DNA of 58,825 nucleotides from Zoogloeaceae bacterium (GCA_031277315.1 JAITMP010000032.1:1-58825), one strand, 5' to 3'. Positions 44,133 to 54,385 are shown, counted from the stretch's first letter. Translations and numbers: made by a program. The notes: generated by a model not told the origin, from the sequence alone.

Positions 44133-45406
44133 GCAAGAACGAAGACCTGTTTCTCCGCGCCCAGAAAACCATTCCCGGCGGCGTCAATTCGCCAGTGCGC
44201 GCTTTCCGCTCCGTCGGCGGCGCGCCGCGCTTTTTCGTCCGCGGCGAAGGGCCGCATGTCTGGGACGCCGACGACCGGCGCTACATTGATTACGTCGGCT
44301 CCTGGGGGCCGCTGGTGCTCGGCCACACGCACCCGGACGTGCTGGCGGCGGTGCGCGACGCCGCCTCGCGCGGGCTGACCTTCGGCGCGCCGACCGAGGC
44401 CGAAATCGACATGGCGGAACGGCTGACGCAACTCTTGCCGGGGCTGGAGATGGTGCGTCTGGTTTCCTCCGGCACCGAGGCGACGATGAGCGCCATCCGT
44501 CTGGCGCGCGGCTTCACCGGCCGCGACGCGATCATCAAGTTTGAAGGCTGCTACCACGGCCACGCCGACAGCCTGCTGGTGAAAGCCGGCTCGGGCGCGC
44601 TCACTTTCGGCAATCCCTCCTCGGGCGGCGTGCCGGCGGATTTCGCCAAGCACACGCTGGTGCTCGACTACAACGACGCGCAGCAACTGGAAGACGCCTT
44701 CGCCCGCGCCGGCGACCGGATCGCCGCCGTCATCGTCGAGCCGGTCGCCGGCAACATGAACCTGATCCAGCCCGCGCCCGAATTCCTGCATGCCATGCGC
44801 CGGCTGTGCACACAGCACGGCGCGGTGCTGATCTTCGACGAAGTGATGACCGGCTTTCGCGTCGGCCTCGCTGGCGCGCAAGGCCGCTACGGCATCCGGC
44901 CCGACCTCACCACCCTCGGCAAGGTCATCGGCGGCGGCATGCCGGTGGGCGCTTTCGGCGGACGCCGCGACATCATGGAAAAGATCGCCCCGCTCGGCCC
45001 GGTGTATCAGGCCGGCACGCTCTCCGGCAGCCCGGTGGCGGTGGCGGCGGGTCTGGCGACGCTGAAACTCATCGCGCAGCCCGGCTTCTACGAACAACTG
45101 GCGGCGAAAACGCAGCGGCTGACGGACGGCCTGCAAGCCGAGGCAAAGCGGCATGGCGTGACGTTCAGCGCGCAAGCGGTGGGCGGCATGTTCGGCCTCT
45201 ACTTCCGCGCCGCGCCGCCGTCCAGCTACGCCGAAGTGATGACCTGCGACAAGGAAGCCTTCAACCGTTTCTTCCACGCCATGCTGGACAAGGGCGTCTA
45301 TTTCGCGCCCTCGGCTTTTGAAGCCGGCTTCGTCTCGGCGGCGCACACGGACGCCGATTTGTCGCTCACCTGCGCGGCAGCGGGCGAAGTTTTCTCACGC
45401 TTTTAG
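44129..45406 (+). CDS. hemL: Glutamate-1-semialdehyde 2,1-aminomutase
   Basis: A 425-residue PLP enzyme that turns glutamate-1-semialdehyde into 5-aminolevulinate, the first dedicated precursor of heme in the C5 pathway. It has [11 protein letters not shown] near the start, [33 protein letters not shown], the Asp of [11 protein letters not shown] and the PLP lysine K265 in [17 protein letters not shown]. It is translationally coupled to thiE. Confidence 0.96.
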   Translation: MSKNEDLFLRAQKTIPGGVNSPVRAFRSVGGAPRFFVRGEGPHVWDADDRRYIDYVGSWGPLVLGHTHPDVLAAVRDAASRGLTFGAPTEAEIDMAERLTQLLPGLEMVRLVSSGTEATMSAIRLARGFTGRDAIIKFEGCYHGHADSLLVKAGSGALTFGNPSSGGVPADFAKHTLVLDYNDAQQLEDAFARAGDRIAAVIVEPVAGNMNLIQPAPEFLHAMRRLCTQHGAVLIFDEVMTGFRVGLAGAQGRYGIRPDLTTLGKVIGGGMPVGAFGGRRDIMEKIAPLGPVYQAGTLSGSPVAVAAGLATLKLIAQPGFYEQLAAKTQRLTDGLQAEAKRHGVTFSAQAVGGMFGLYFRAAPPSSYAEVMTCDKEAFNRFFHAMLDKGVYFAPSAFEAGFVSAAHTDADLSLTCAAAGEVFSRF

Positions 45407-45440
45407 CGCGCATTTCGCATTGATTCTTGCGGAGGGTTTC

Positions 45441-46313
45441 ATGAAGCATTCGGGCCTGTCAGTTTTTATCCTGATGATCGCGGTCTTTCTTGGCGGTTGT
45501 GTTTCAACGCCCCGTCTCCCGACCAACGATGCCGCCATTGAGGCGGCCAGAAGCGCTGATTTCTCTCTTGATACCAACTACCCCGCTGAGAAATTCAGCT
45601 ACATATTGGAAAGCTCAAGTGCCCGAGTGAAAACCATAGACGGAAATAATCGGTATGGCGCAAAAGGGCTGCTCGTAAAACCCGGTTCGCATGATTTGCG
45701 CATTATGGGGTTCAGAAGACCTGAATATGCGGAAAGATATGTAGGAGGGGAACCCTTGGCGTTCTGGGTAGCGGGCGGGGATACGGTATCTTTTGTCTTT
45801 GAGCCGGGGAAATATTATTTTGCTGACCTTGGACTGTTTTCCGGCTTCGGAATAAAAGAAATCACGGACCCCGCCCTCATTGACAAGGCAAAAGCAAACG
45901 CAAAAGCAATCATTGAAACGACAAAAAAATATTTAGCGTTTTTCAAAAACAACCCCAGTCACCTGGCTGGCGCTTGGGATGCCACGATAGCAGCCTCTTT
46001 GGGCGCTAGCGAAACATCCCAATTTGTGTTTGATGCCAATGGCCGATTCAGACACAACCAGACGAATAATACGAGAGTCGTGGAAGGCCGGTATTTCTTC
46101 AATGAGGACAGCATTGTTTTATTTCCAGAAACCTATAACACAGCCGACATGACCCGGTTCAATACAAGATTTGTTGCTTGGCAGCTTGTCACAAAAACCT
46201 TGTCGTATACGCTTGCCGGCGATGTGTTAACCATCGCGGGATTCGGTCTTACCCTCGATCCTTGGACCGGCATAGATTGGTCCGGTGCCTACCGCCGGAA
46301 AGCGGGAAAGTAG
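45441..46313 (+). CDS. Uncharacterised lipoprotein, compositionally distinct
   Basis: A 290-residue predicted lipoprotein. The signal sequence ends at the lipobox LGGC, so a mature lipidated Cys is expected. The rest is beta-rich with no family I recognise; it contains KGLLVKPGSHDLRIMGF and FVFEPGKYYFADLG, a pattern seen in lipoproteins with an immunoglobulin-like PEGA-type fold, and a separate C-terminal part (HLAGAWDATIAAS). GGAGGG lies before the ATG at 45441; the frame extends upstream into hemL but without signal features. Base composition is clearly poorer in G+C than its neighbours, which suggests later acquisition. Confidence 0.75.
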   Translation: MKHSGLSVFILMIAVFLGGCVSTPRLPTNDAAIEAARSADFSLDTNYPAEKFSYILESSSARVKTIDGNNRYGAKGLLVKPGSHDLRIMGFRRPEYAERYVGGEPLAFWVAGGDTVSFVFEPGKYYFADLGLFSGFGIKEITDPALIDKAKANAKAIIETTKKYLAFFKNNPSHLAGAWDATIAASLGASETSQFVFDANGRFRHNQTNNTRVVEGRYFFNEDSIVLFPETYNTADMTRFNTRFVAWQLVTKTLSYTLAGDVLTIAGFGLTLDPWTGIDWSGAYRRKAGK

Positions 46314-46384
46314 CGTTGGCGAAAATAATACGGGCTTGATTTGCGCCAAGACATACCCATGTTGATAGTGGGAGAATTGCCATC

Positions 46385-47026
46385 ATGAAAACCGTGCCCG
46401 TTCTGCCGCTCTCCGAGGCCAACCGCGAAGCCTTGCGCCGCCATTTCCTGAAACTGGACGCGGAGGATCTGCGGCTGCGCTTCGAGCACGTCATCAGCGA
46501 ACTGACGCTGATGCGCTATGTCGACTCGATCGACTTCAAGCGCGACGCAGTGTTCGGCGTTTTCGACGGCGATCTGGCGCTGACCGGCGTGGCGCATCTG
46601 GGCCTGCGCGACGGCATCGCCGAATTCGGCGTCAGCGTCGTGCCCGGCCATCGCGGCGAGGGCATCGGCACGGCGCTCTACCGGCGCGCTTACGAATATT
46701 CCCGCAACCACCGCATCCAGACGCTGTTCGTGCATTGCCTGAAGGAGAACGCGCCGATGATGCACATCGCGCGCAAGGCCGGCATGGAGATCGTGCTTGA
46801 CGCCGCCGAAGTGGAAGCCCATCTGCGCGTGCCGCCGGGCGACGGCACCAGCTACACGGAGGAGTTTTTCGATGATCGCGTCGGCTTGCTCGATCTGGCG
46901 CTGAAATCGCAATTCCTCGCCGCCCGCACCGTCACCGCAGCATTCACCCGCGCGGCCAAAACCCTCTCCCGCCCGCTAAAGCAGAAACAGGGTGGCGAGT
47001 CCGAGAAAAATAAAAAAGCCGCCTGA
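46385..47026 (+). CDS. GNAT family N-acetyltransferase
   Basis: A 213-residue acetyltransferase-like protein. The acetyl-CoA motif is VVPGHRGEGIGTALYRRA, preceded by the beta strands of the fold (VFGVFDGDLALTGVAHL) and followed by HCLKENAPMMHIARKAGM. The substrate is unknown. The last 17 codons (a Lys/Gln/Glu-rich tail) overlap the 3' end of mgtE on the opposite strand by 51 bases, which suggests the tail is a recent extension past a lost stop. Confidence 0.87.
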   Translation: MKTVPVLPLSEANREALRRHFLKLDAEDLRLRFEHVISELTLMRYVDSIDFKRDAVFGVFDGDLALTGVAHLGLRDGIAEFGVSVVPGHRGEGIGTALYRRAYEYSRNHRIQTLFVHCLKENAPMMHIARKAGMEIVLDAAEVEAHLRVPPGDGTSYTEEFFDDRVGLLDLALKSQFLAARTVTAAFTRAAKTLSRPLKQKQGGESEKNKKAA

Positions 47027-48418
47027 ATCCGTCACCGCTGTAATCATCACGCTGGAGCCGATGGCCGGGTCGTGGCCGAAGCGCTGGCGCAGCAGCGGCA
47101 CCGCCACGCCGACCACCGCTGCCAGCATCAGGTTCAGCGTCATCGCCGCCGTCATCACCAGACCGAGCGGCACGCTGCGATAGAGCCACCAGGCGACGAA
47201 GCCGAGCAGGCTGCCCCAGATCACGCCGTTCGCCACGGCGACGCCGATTTCCTTGCGCAACAGCACGCGGGCGCTTTCCTGCTGCACCTGACCGAGCGCC
47301 ATGGCGCGCACGATCATGGTGATGGTCTGGTTGCCGGCGTTGCCGCCGATGCCGGCGACAATCGGCATCAGGGCGGCCAGCGCCACCAGCTTCTCGATCG
47401 AGCCTTCAAACGCGCCGATCACGCGCGACGCAATGAACGCGGTGATGAGATTGACGGCCAGCCAGGCCCAGCGGTTTTTCACCGAATCCCACACCGAGGC
47501 GAAAATGTCCTCGCCCTCGCGCAGACCGGCGCGGGAGAGTTGTTCCGTCTCGGTCGATTCGCGGATGTAGTCCACCACCGCGTTCACCGTCACCCGGCCC
47601 ACCAGTTTGCCGTCCTTGCTCACCACCGGCGCCGACACCAGATCGTAACGCTCGAACGCCTGCGCCGCGGTTTGCGCTTTCGCGTCCGGTTCGAGCGTCA
47701 GCGGTTCGGCCACCATGATGTTCGAAACCATTTCGTCCGGATCGGTGACAAGCAGCAGATTGAGCGGCAGCACGCCATGCAGGCGCTCCTCGCGGTCGAC
47801 GACGAACAACTGGTCGGTGTGATCGGGCAGTTCGTCGAAGCGGCGCAGATAGCGCAGCACCGCTTCCAGCGTGACATCCTCGCGCACGGTGACGGCCTCG
47901 AAATCCATCAAGGCGCCGACCGAATCCTCATCGTAGGACATCGCCGCGCGCAGTTGCTCGCGCTCTTCCACGGAAAGGGCGCGGAAGACATCCTGCATCA
48001 CCTCCCTGGGCAGATCCGGCGCCAGATCGGCGATCTCGTCGGTATCGAGCTGGCCGGTGGCGGCGACCAGCTCGTGCGAATCCATCGCCTCGATGAGCGT
48101 CTCGCGCACCGCGTCGGAGACTTCGAGCAGGATTTCGCCGTCCCGCTCGGCCTTGACCAGATCCCAGACGAAAAGGCGCTCGTCGAACGGCAGCGCCTCA
48201 AGAATGTAAGCGACATCCGCCGGATGCAGGCGGTCGAGCCGGACGCGCAGACCGGCGACGGGTTCCTTGCGCAACAGGGCTTCGGTCAGATCCTGACGCG
48301 GCATCTCCTGACGCTGCACCAGCCCCTCGGCGGCGCGATAGCCCGCCAGCAATTCCTGCACCTCACGCAGTTCTTGCTGGATGTCCTCGCTCTGGCGGAG
48401 TTCTTCGATATCGGGCAT
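46976..48418 (-). CDS. mgtE: Magnesium transporter MgtE
   Basis: A 480-residue Mg2+ channel/transporter. The N-terminal helical domain (HPADVAYILEALP) is followed by two CBS domains (about 140-260; DSVGALMDFEAVTVREDVT and SNIMVAEPLTLEPD) that sense Mg2+, then five membrane segments with the conserved pore sequence MPIVAGIGGNAGNQT. It ends with AVTDSGGFFIFLGLATLFLL. It lies downstream of mtgA on the same strand with a 126-base gap. Confidence 0.95.
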   Translation of the reverse strand: MPDIEELRQSEDIQQELREVQELLAGYRAAEGLVQRQEMPRQDLTEALLRKEPVAGLRVRLDRLHPADVAYILEALPFDERLFVWDLVKAERDGEILLEVSDAVRETLIEAMDSHELVAATGQLDTDEIADLAPDLPREVMQDVFRALSVEEREQLRAAMSYDEDSVGALMDFEAVTVREDVTLEAVLRYLRRFDELPDHTDQLFVVDREERLHGVLPLNLLLVTDPDEMVSNIMVAEPLTLEPDAKAQTAAQAFERYDLVSAPVVSKDGKLVGRVTVNAVVDYIRESTETEQLSRAGLREGEDIFASVWDSVKNRWAWLAVNLITAFIASRVIGAFEGSIEKLVALAALMPIVAGIGGNAGNQTITMIVRAMALGQVQQESARVLLRKEIGVAVANGVIWGSLLGFVAWWLYRSVPLGLVMTAAMTLNLMLAAVVGVAVPLLRQRFGHDPAIGSSVMITAVTDSGGFFIFLGLATLFLL

Positions 48419-48544
48419 GGCTGGGCGGATTATTCAGGGCCATTCGGAGCGGTGCGAAGTTGGGGGCGGATTGTAAAGAATTTGAACGGCGGAAGCGATG
48501 AAAAGTTACAACACGAAGCCACGACGCAAAGTTATGGCGCGAAA

Positions 48545-49240
48545 TTATGGCGGCTGGGCCGCCCCCATGCGTCCGAGAATGATTTCGCTGCGGGCGGCCA
48601 GATAGGGCGAATTGGGCAGGCGGCCAAATTTGCGCGGATTCGGCAGCAGCACCGCCAGCCGCGCCGCCTGCGCGGCGGAAAGGCGCGCGGCGGAAACGCC
48701 ATAGTAGTGGCGGGCGGCGGCTTCGGCGCCGAAGATGCCGCCGCCCCATTCAACGACGTTGAGATAGATTTCGAGAATGCGCCGCTTGTCCAGCACCGCT
48801 TCCAGCATCAGCGTGATGACCGCCTCCTGCGCCTTGCGCCAGGGCGTTTTGGAAGCGGAAAGGAACAGGTTTTTCGCCAGTTGCTGGGAGATGGTCGAAC
48901 CACCGGCGACGATCTTGCCTTTCTTGCGGTTCTTCTCCAAGGCTTTCTGGATACCCTCCCAGTCGAAGCCCTCGTGCTCCGGGAATTTGGCGTCCTCGGC
49001 GGCGATCACGGCGCGCTTGAGGTGGCCGGAAATGCGCTCGTAAGGCGTCCATTGTTTTTTGAGTTCCGCCTTCGGGTCCGCCGCGCGCAATTCGTCCAGA
49101 CGCAGCGCCATGAAACTCGTGGTATCCGGATTGGCGTACTTCCACCACACCACCCAGCCCAGATACCAGCCCTGCCAGAGCAGCAGGAGCAGGGCGAGAG
49201 CGGCCAGCGCGCGCCGGCTCCAGCGCCAGAATGTTTTCAT
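48545..49240 (-). CDS. mtgA: Monofunctional peptidoglycan glycosyltransferase
   Basis: A 231-residue GT51 enzyme with one N-terminal membrane anchor (LAALALLLLLWQGWYLGWVVWW). The catalytic motif AAEDAKFPEHEGFDW, then GGSTISQQLAKNLFLS, KAQEAVITLMLEAVLDKRRILEIYLNVVEWG and AAARHYYG define the family. It polymerises lipid II into glycan strands and has no transpeptidase domain. aroE lies 29 bases upstream in the same operon. Confidence 0.95.
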   Translation of the reverse strand: MKTFWRWSRRALAALALLLLLWQGWYLGWVVWWKYANPDTTSFMALRLDELRAADPKAELKKQWTPYERISGHLKRAVIAAEDAKFPEHEGFDWEGIQKALEKNRKKGKIVAGGSTISQQLAKNLFLSASKTPWRKAQEAVITLMLEAVLDKRRILEIYLNVVEWGGGIFGAEAAARHYYGVSAARLSAAQAARLAVLLPNPRKFGRLPNSPYLAARSEIILGRMGAAQPP

Positions 49241-49269
49241 CCCGCCTTCATTCCGTTTTCATTCCGCTT

Positions 49270-50091
49270 TTATTTTTCTCTCAGCCGCGCCAACACCGGC
49301 GCGGTCGGCGGCCGCACACCGCGCCAGAGAAAAAAGGATTCCGCCGCCTGCTCGACCAGCATGCCGAGGCCGTCGGCCAGCCGCGCCGCGCCTTGCGCCC
49401 GCGCCGCGATCAGAAACGGCGTCTCGCGGCCATACATCATGTCGTAGGCGAGGCTGTCCGGCGCGTAGAGGCCGTCCGGCAGCGGCGGCGCTTCGTCCGC
49501 CAGACTGGCGGCGGTGGCGTTGATGACAAGATCGAACTGTTGGCCCGCCAGCGCGTCGAAGCCGCCCGCTTGCAGCCGGCAGACGCCGGCCCGCGCCGCG
49601 AACGCCGTCCGCAGCGCGCGCGCCTTGTCCGCCGTGCGGTTGGCCAGATGCAGATGCGCCGGCTGTTGCGCCAGCAAGGGCAGCAGCGCGCCGCGCGCCG
49701 CGCCGCCGGCGCCGAGCAGCAGGATGCGCCGGCCCGCCAGCGGGGTGGCGAGATTGCGCGTCAGATCGGCGACGAGGCCGGCGCCGTCGGTGTTGTCGCC
49801 GTGGATGCCCGCCGGCGAGAAAATCAGGGTGTTGACCGCGCCCGCCGCCTCGGCGCGGGACGAGCGCGTATCGGCGAGGGCATGCGCCGCCAGCTTGAAG
49901 GGCACGGTGACGTTCATGCCGCGCCCGCCCGCATCGAGAAAGGCGCGCGCCGCCGCCGCGAAGCCGTCCGCCGGCGCAAGGATCGCTTCGTAGCGCATGT
50001 CCTGCGCGGTCAGTTCAGCGAACAGGGCGTGGATTCGCGGCGACTTCGAGTGCGCGATGGGATTGCCGATGACAGCGTAGCGATCAGTCAC
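49270..50091 (-). CDS. aroE: Shikimate dehydrogenase
   Basis: A 273-residue NADP-dependent enzyme of the shikimate pathway. The substrate site is [11 protein letters not shown], the catalytic Lys lies in MNVTVPFK and the catalytic Asp in GDNTDGAG. The nucleotide-binding loop is [10 protein letters not shown] with the NADP-selecting NRTADKA. The C-terminus ([17 protein letters not shown]) is also typical. It is followed by mtgA and preceded by the TonB-like gene. Confidence 0.95.
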   Translation of the reverse strand: MTDRYAVIGNPIAHSKSPRIHALFAELTAQDMRYEAILAPADGFAAAARAFLDAGGRGMNVTVPFKLAAHALADTRSSRAEAAGAVNTLIFSPAGIHGDNTDGAGLVADLTRNLATPLAGRRILLLGAGGAARGALLPLLAQQPAHLHLANRTADKARALRTAFAARAGVCRLQAGGFDALAGQQFDLVINATAASLADEAPPLPDGLYAPDSLAYDMMYGRETPFLIAARAQGAARLADGLGMLVEQAAESFFLWRGVRPPTAPVLARLREK

Positions 50092-50118
50092 GGCCGCGCC
50101 CTTTTCCGCTGCTCCGCT

Positions 50119-50991
50119 TCATTCCGAACGCAACTGGTCGGCGCGGGTGAAAACCCAAGTGCGGGTGAAGCCGATGATGTCGGTCTGGCGCTTCAACTCG
50201 TCGGAGAACCTGCCGTAAGGCGCGGCCATATGCACGATGCGCAGCGCCGCCTCGTCGAGAACCGCGTGGCCGGAGGAGCGCCGCAGATTCACTTTTTCGA
50301 GGCTGCCGTCGGCCCTGATCTCGACATCGAGCGCCAGCGTGCCGTAGAGCTTGCCTTTCGCCGCTTCGGGATAATTCAGGTTGCCGATGCGCTCGACTTT
50401 CTGCCGCCAGTCTTCGAGGTACTGCGCGGCGGCGTATTCCTCGGCGCGGGCGCCGATGTACTTTTTGCGCGGACGCTTGTTGTATTCATCCATTTGCCGC
50501 GCCACTTGCGCTTCGAGGCGGGCGATGGCGAGCGTGCTGTCGGCCAGATCAGCGCCGCGCACGCTGGGCGGCTCCGGCTGCGCCTCGCGGAGCGGCTCGG
50601 TCTGGACAGCCTGCTTCGCCTTCGCCTGCGCCAGCAGCTTTTGCTGCCGCGCCTCCAGTTCCCGCACGCGGCGCTGCGCTTCGATCAGGTTGTCGCCCGG
50701 CCTGGTTTGCGACGAAGGCGGCAGCGGCGTTTTGGCGACACGGTTCTCGTCGGTGTTGCCGCCGCCGTCGAGATTGGCTTGCGCGCGCACCTGCGCCTGA
50801 TCCGGTTTGCGCGCGCTCTTGGCGTTGACCAGCACCACGTCCAGCGTGTTTTCGGCGGCGCGCGCGATCCGGTCCGGCAGCTTGAAATGGATCGACAACG
50901 CGACGGCGTGCGCGGCAAGCGAGGCCATCAGCGCCAGGGTGAAACCGTGGCGGCCAAAGTCCAAACGGAAGCGCTCAACCGAAGTGGTCAT
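50119..50991 (-). CDS. TonB-like energy transducer / TonB C-terminal protein
   Basis: A 290-residue protein with one membrane segment near the N-terminus (FTLALMASLAAHAVALSIHF), a long charged helical stretch (EAQRRVRELEARQQKLLAQAKAKQ) and a C-terminal TonB fold with YPEAAKGKLYGTLALDVEIRADGSLEKV and LDEAALRIVHMAAPY. Such proteins span the periplasm and may energise outer-membrane receptors, but exbB, exbD and a receptor are absent here. The ATG at 50991 begins the conserved part. It lies 46 bases after the RNB nuclease and 27 before aroE. Confidence 0.85.
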   Translation of the reverse strand: MTTSVERFRLDFGRHGFTLALMASLAAHAVALSIHFKLPDRIARAAENTLDVVLVNAKSARKPDQAQVRAQANLDGGGNTDENRVAKTPLPPSSQTRPGDNLIEAQRRVRELEARQQKLLAQAKAKQAVQTEPLREAQPEPPSVRGADLADSTLAIARLEAQVARQMDEYNKRPRKKYIGARAEEYAAAQYLEDWRQKVERIGNLNYPEAAKGKLYGTLALDVEIRADGSLEKVNLRRSSGHAVLDEAALRIVHMAAPYGRFSDELKRQTDIIGFTRTWVFTRADQLRSE

Positions 50992-51037
50992 GAGTGGAAG
51001 CGTAAGACGATGCCATGCGCGGACATGACTTTGAATT

Positions 51038-52945
51038 TTACTCCGGAAACACTTCGTCCTCGATATCCGCCGCGCCTTCCGGCCCGCCGAGCGTCGCCAG
51101 ATAGCGGCACTGCGCTTCGGCCAGCAGCAGGTCGATGGCGGACACGGCGACATTCACCCGCGTGCGCGGGCTGCACGCCGGCAGCGAGGGGCAGCGCAGA
51201 TAGAGCGGCAGGCGTTCCAGACGCACCAGACTTTCGCGCACCACGCGCGCCGGCGTTTCCGTGACGCCCTCCTGCAACAGCCAGCGCAGGCACCAGTAGC
51301 GTTCCATGCCGCGCTGGAATTCGGCATATGCGGCGTAGGTGACTTCAAAGTCGCGCATCGCCGAGAGCAGCGCCCCGGCGCGCGCCGTGAAGGGCGGCGC
51401 GACGCCGCCCAGTTGCGCCAGCAATTGCCACTGGTTGATGAGATCGACATAGCGCCGCAGCGGCGAACTCGACCAGGCGTAGCAATCGACGCCGAGGCCC
51501 TCGTGCGAGAGCGCGGCGGTGGTCATGCGCACCTTGCCGGCATTCTGGACGCGGTAGATGGCCGCCGTCTGCGCGTCGGCCAGCAGCTTGCCCCAGGTGG
51601 TGTTGGCGGCGATCATCAATTCCGACACCAGCTTGTCGAGCGGCGAACCACGGCGGCGCTCGATGATCTCCACGCGCCCTTCCGGCACGTCCCAGTCGAC
51701 CTGAAACGTGTACTCGGTATGAAGCGCGTTGTTGATCGCATTGTTGGCCGGCTTGCCGCGCCCGGCTTCCAGCACGCCGGCGAATTCCCACAGCACGGTC
51801 AGTTCGCGCCGGTAAGCGAAATCCGGCCCGCCCGCCGTCAGCGTGGCCTCGTTGAAAAGCGGCTCGATGTCGTCGTGCCGCAGGTTGGCATCCACCGGCA
51901 CGCGCTCGATGCGCGAGGCCGCACCGCGAACGGCATAGTCCGGCCCGACATCCAGATACAGCGACAGCGCCGGGCAAGCGCCGCCGGCGACGAGCGTGAA
52001 TTGTGCGATCACGTCCTCCGGCAGCATGGTGATCTTGCGGCCCGGCATGTACACCGTGGACAAACGGTCGCGGGCGATGACGCCCAACGCCGATTCGGGC
52101 GCGATGCCCAGCCCCGGCGCGGCGATGTGGATGCCGATGCGCCAGCCGCCGCCATCGAGCGGCGTCACCGAAAAAGCGTCGTCGATTTCCGTCGTCGTCG
52201 CGTCGTCGATGGAAAACGCCCGCGCCGCCGCCATCGGCAGATCGTCAATCGCGCGCGGCGGCGCGTAATCGCCGAAATCCGTTCCGCGCGGAAAAAATTC
52301 CTGCAAGAAACGGTCGAAGTGGTAATCGTGGCTGGAAGGAATCGCCCCGCAACGCGCCAGCAGATGCGGAACGGCAAGGCCGGTTTCCTCGCAGGCGAGT
52401 TCCAGCGCCTTGGTTTCCGCGCGATTGCGATCCGGCTTGTAGAGCAGGGTTTTCAGCAGCGGCGGAAATTCGGGCGGCAGCGCGCCGGCCTTCAACTCGC
52501 CGGTCATGCGCTCGATGGCGATCGCCTGCTGGCGCTTTTTCTCCAGCCCGGCCAGCGCCGCCTTGAGAATCTCCGGCGGCGCTTTGCGGAAGCGGCCCTT
52601 GCCCTTGCGGTGAAAATAAATCGGCGCCGCGTGCAGCCGCAGCAGAATCGCCGCCGCCTCCGCCGGCGTCGGCGGACGGCCGTAATACTCAAGCGCCAGT
52701 TCCTCGAAACCGAACTCGGCCTCGCCGCACACTTCCCAGAGAAATTCCGCTTCGATGCCGGCCGATCCGCTTTCCGCCAGTTCGAGCAGTTCCGCCGGCG
52801 CGGGCTGCGCGAAACGCAGCAGCACGTTGGCGGCTTTCACCTTGACGCGCTTGCCGGTGCTGGTGTCGACCTGAAGCGAGGTCGTGTTGTCGGCCAGAAT
52901 GACGCCGGCCTTGAAAGCGCCGTCCTCTTCAAACAGGACATTCAT
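51038..52945 (-). CDS. RNB-domain exoribonuclease (RNase II family)
   Basis: A 635-residue 3'-5' exoribonuclease. The RNB catalytic core begins near 240 with AFSIDDATTTEIDDAFSV, which carries the metal-binding Asp residues, and continues with IHIAAPG, VYMPGRKITMLP and SSSPLRRYVDLINQWQLLA. The N-terminal half replaces the cold-shock domains of RNase II/R with a divergent helical region, and the C-terminal S1 domain looks reduced. It leads the nuclease-tonB-aroE-mtgA run found in related bacteria. Confidence 0.9.
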   Translation of the reverse strand: MNVLFEEDGAFKAGVILADNTTSLQVDTSTGKRVKVKAANVLLRFAQPAPAELLELAESGSAGIEAEFLWEVCGEAEFGFEELALEYYGRPPTPAEAAAILLRLHAAPIYFHRKGKGRFRKAPPEILKAALAGLEKKRQQAIAIERMTGELKAGALPPEFPPLLKTLLYKPDRNRAETKALELACEETGLAVPHLLARCGAIPSSHDYHFDRFLQEFFPRGTDFGDYAPPRAIDDLPMAAARAFSIDDATTTEIDDAFSVTPLDGGGWRIGIHIAAPGLGIAPESALGVIARDRLSTVYMPGRKITMLPEDVIAQFTLVAGGACPALSLYLDVGPDYAVRGAASRIERVPVDANLRHDDIEPLFNEATLTAGGPDFAYRRELTVLWEFAGVLEAGRGKPANNAINNALHTEYTFQVDWDVPEGRVEIIERRRGSPLDKLVSELMIAANTTWGKLLADAQTAAIYRVQNAGKVRMTTAALSHEGLGVDCYAWSSSPLRRYVDLINQWQLLAQLGGVAPPFTARAGALLSAMRDFEVTYAAYAEFQRGMERYWCLRWLLQEGVTETPARVVRESLVRLERLPLYLRCPSLPACSPRTRVNVAVSAIDLLLAEAQCRYLATLGGPEGAADIEDEVFPE

Positions 52946-53012
52946 CGGGCATTACGGGGAGCGGAAGGAAGGGGAAAAACAGGGCCGGATTATACCCGAC
53001 GCGCCGGAGCGG

Positions 53013-53837
53013 TCAGGGCCGGCTCCAGTTCACCAAACCCGCATAGGCCGTGCCGAGAACGATGAAACCGAAAGCGATGCGATACCAGGCGAACAGCGTG
53101 AAATCGTGGCTGCTGATGTAGCGCAGCAGCCAGCGCACGCAGAGGAAAGCCGAAACGAAGGAAGCGGCGAACCCGACCGCCCACATGCCGGCATCGCCGA
53201 AATGAAGCAGATGGCGTTCCTTCACCAGTTCATACGCCGTGGCGGCGAAGAGCGTCGGCACCGCCAGAAAAAAAGAAAACTCGGTCGCCGCCTTGCGCGA
53301 CAAGCCGCACAGCAGCCCGCCGATGATGGTGGCGCCGGAGCGCGACGTGCCTGGGATGAGGGCGAAGGCTTGGGCCAGCCCGAGCAGCAGCGCGTCGCGC
53401 CAGCCCATGTCGTCCACCGTCTCTACGCGGACAGCATGGCGGCGGCGCTCCGCCCACAAAATAACGCCGCCGCCGACGATGAACGCCAGCGCCACCGGCA
53501 CCGGCTGAAACAGATGCGCCTTGATCGCCTTGCCGAAAGCCAGGCCGAGCAGCGCCAGCGGCAAAAAGGCGATGGCGAGATTGACGACGAAACGCCGCGC
53601 TTCGGCATCATGCCCAAGACCGCGCGCAACGCGGCCAAGGCGGGCGCGGTACTCCCAGCAGACGGCGAGAATGGCGCCGGTCTGAATGACGATCATGAAC
53701 AACCGGCCCCGCTCGTCATTGAAACCGAGCAGATCGCCGGCCAGAATCAGATGCCCCGTCGACGAGATCGGCAAAAATTCCGTCAACCCCTCGACAATGC
53801 CGAGAATGAGCGCGTGCAGCAGCAAGGTGAAATCCAT
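53013..53837 (-). CDS. uppP: Undecaprenyl-diphosphatase UppP/BacA
   Basis: A 274-residue membrane enzyme that recycles undecaprenyl pyrophosphate in cell-wall synthesis and gives bacitracin tolerance. The active-site motifs are [20 protein letters not shown] at the N-terminus and [13 protein letters not shown] in the middle, within about eight membrane segments. It is separated from the divergent DUF5329 gene by only 17 bases. Confidence 0.96.
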   Translation of the reverse strand: MDFTLLLHALILGIVEGLTEFLPISSTGHLILAGDLLGFNDERGRLFMIVIQTGAILAVCWEYRARLGRVARGLGHDAEARRFVVNLAIAFLPLALLGLAFGKAIKAHLFQPVPVALAFIVGGGVILWAERRRHAVRVETVDDMGWRDALLLGLAQAFALIPGTSRSGATIIGGLLCGLSRKAATEFSFFLAVPTLFAATAYELVKERHLLHFGDAGMWAVGFAASFVSAFLCVRWLLRYISSHDFTLFAWYRIAFGFIVLGTAYAGLVNWSRP

Positions 53838-53854
53838 GGCGGCGGGATGGTAGC

Positions 53855-54280
53855 ATGGGCTGCATGCGCGTCCTCCATCTTCGTTATCCCCATCCCGTGA
53901 AACGCTTTAACCTGACCGCGGCATTCATCTTCTGGTGGTGCATGGCGGCGGGCGCGGCGCCCGCTGCGGCGCCGGTTCGGGCCGAGATTGACGCCCTGCT
54001 GAACAAATTACAAACATCGGGTTGCCAGTTCAACCGGAATGGCGCCTGGCACAGCGGGAGCGAAGCCCGGGATCATCTGCTGGGCAAGCTGGAATACATC
54101 GAGCGCAAGGGAACGGTCGGCAGCGCCGAGCAATTCATAGAACTGGCCGCATCCAGAAGCAGCTTTTCAGGCAAGGCCTATCAGGTCAAATGCGGCGACG
54201 CGGCGCCCGTGGAAAGCCGGCAATGGCTCAGCGAACAACTCAAGATCATTCGAAGCGCCGCCGGCAAGAACCCGCCCTGA
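53855..54280 (+). CDS. DUF5329 domain-containing small secreted protein
   Basis: A protein of about 141 residues with an N-terminal hydrophobic signal ([20 protein letters not shown]) and the DUF5329 pattern: [54 protein letters not shown] and a late Cys. The two Cys could form a disulfide in the periplasm. No function is known. ATG at 53855 is listed; a GTG at 53897 would start the signal peptide directly and leave more room for a promoter. Confidence 0.75.
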   Translation: MGCMRVLHLRYPHPVKRFNLTAAFIFWWCMAAGAAPAAAPVRAEIDALLNKLQTSGCQFNRNGAWHSGSEARDHLLGKLEYIERKGTVGSAEQFIELAASRSSFSGKAYQVKCGDAAPVESRQWLSEQLKIIRSAAGKNPP

Positions 54281-54385
54281 GCGCAATCGCGGCGAAGCGG
54301 GATGGGCATTTTCATGATCGGAGCGAGGAATGCGGACGCGTTTTTTATTTAATCGCTGACGGCCTGCTCCCAACTGTCATTCACG

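Noticed and set aside
47072-49447. Plus-strand open frame of about 790 codons across mgtE and mtgA
   Set aside because: It spans two real minus-strand genes and their gap; composition is that of an antisense shadow.
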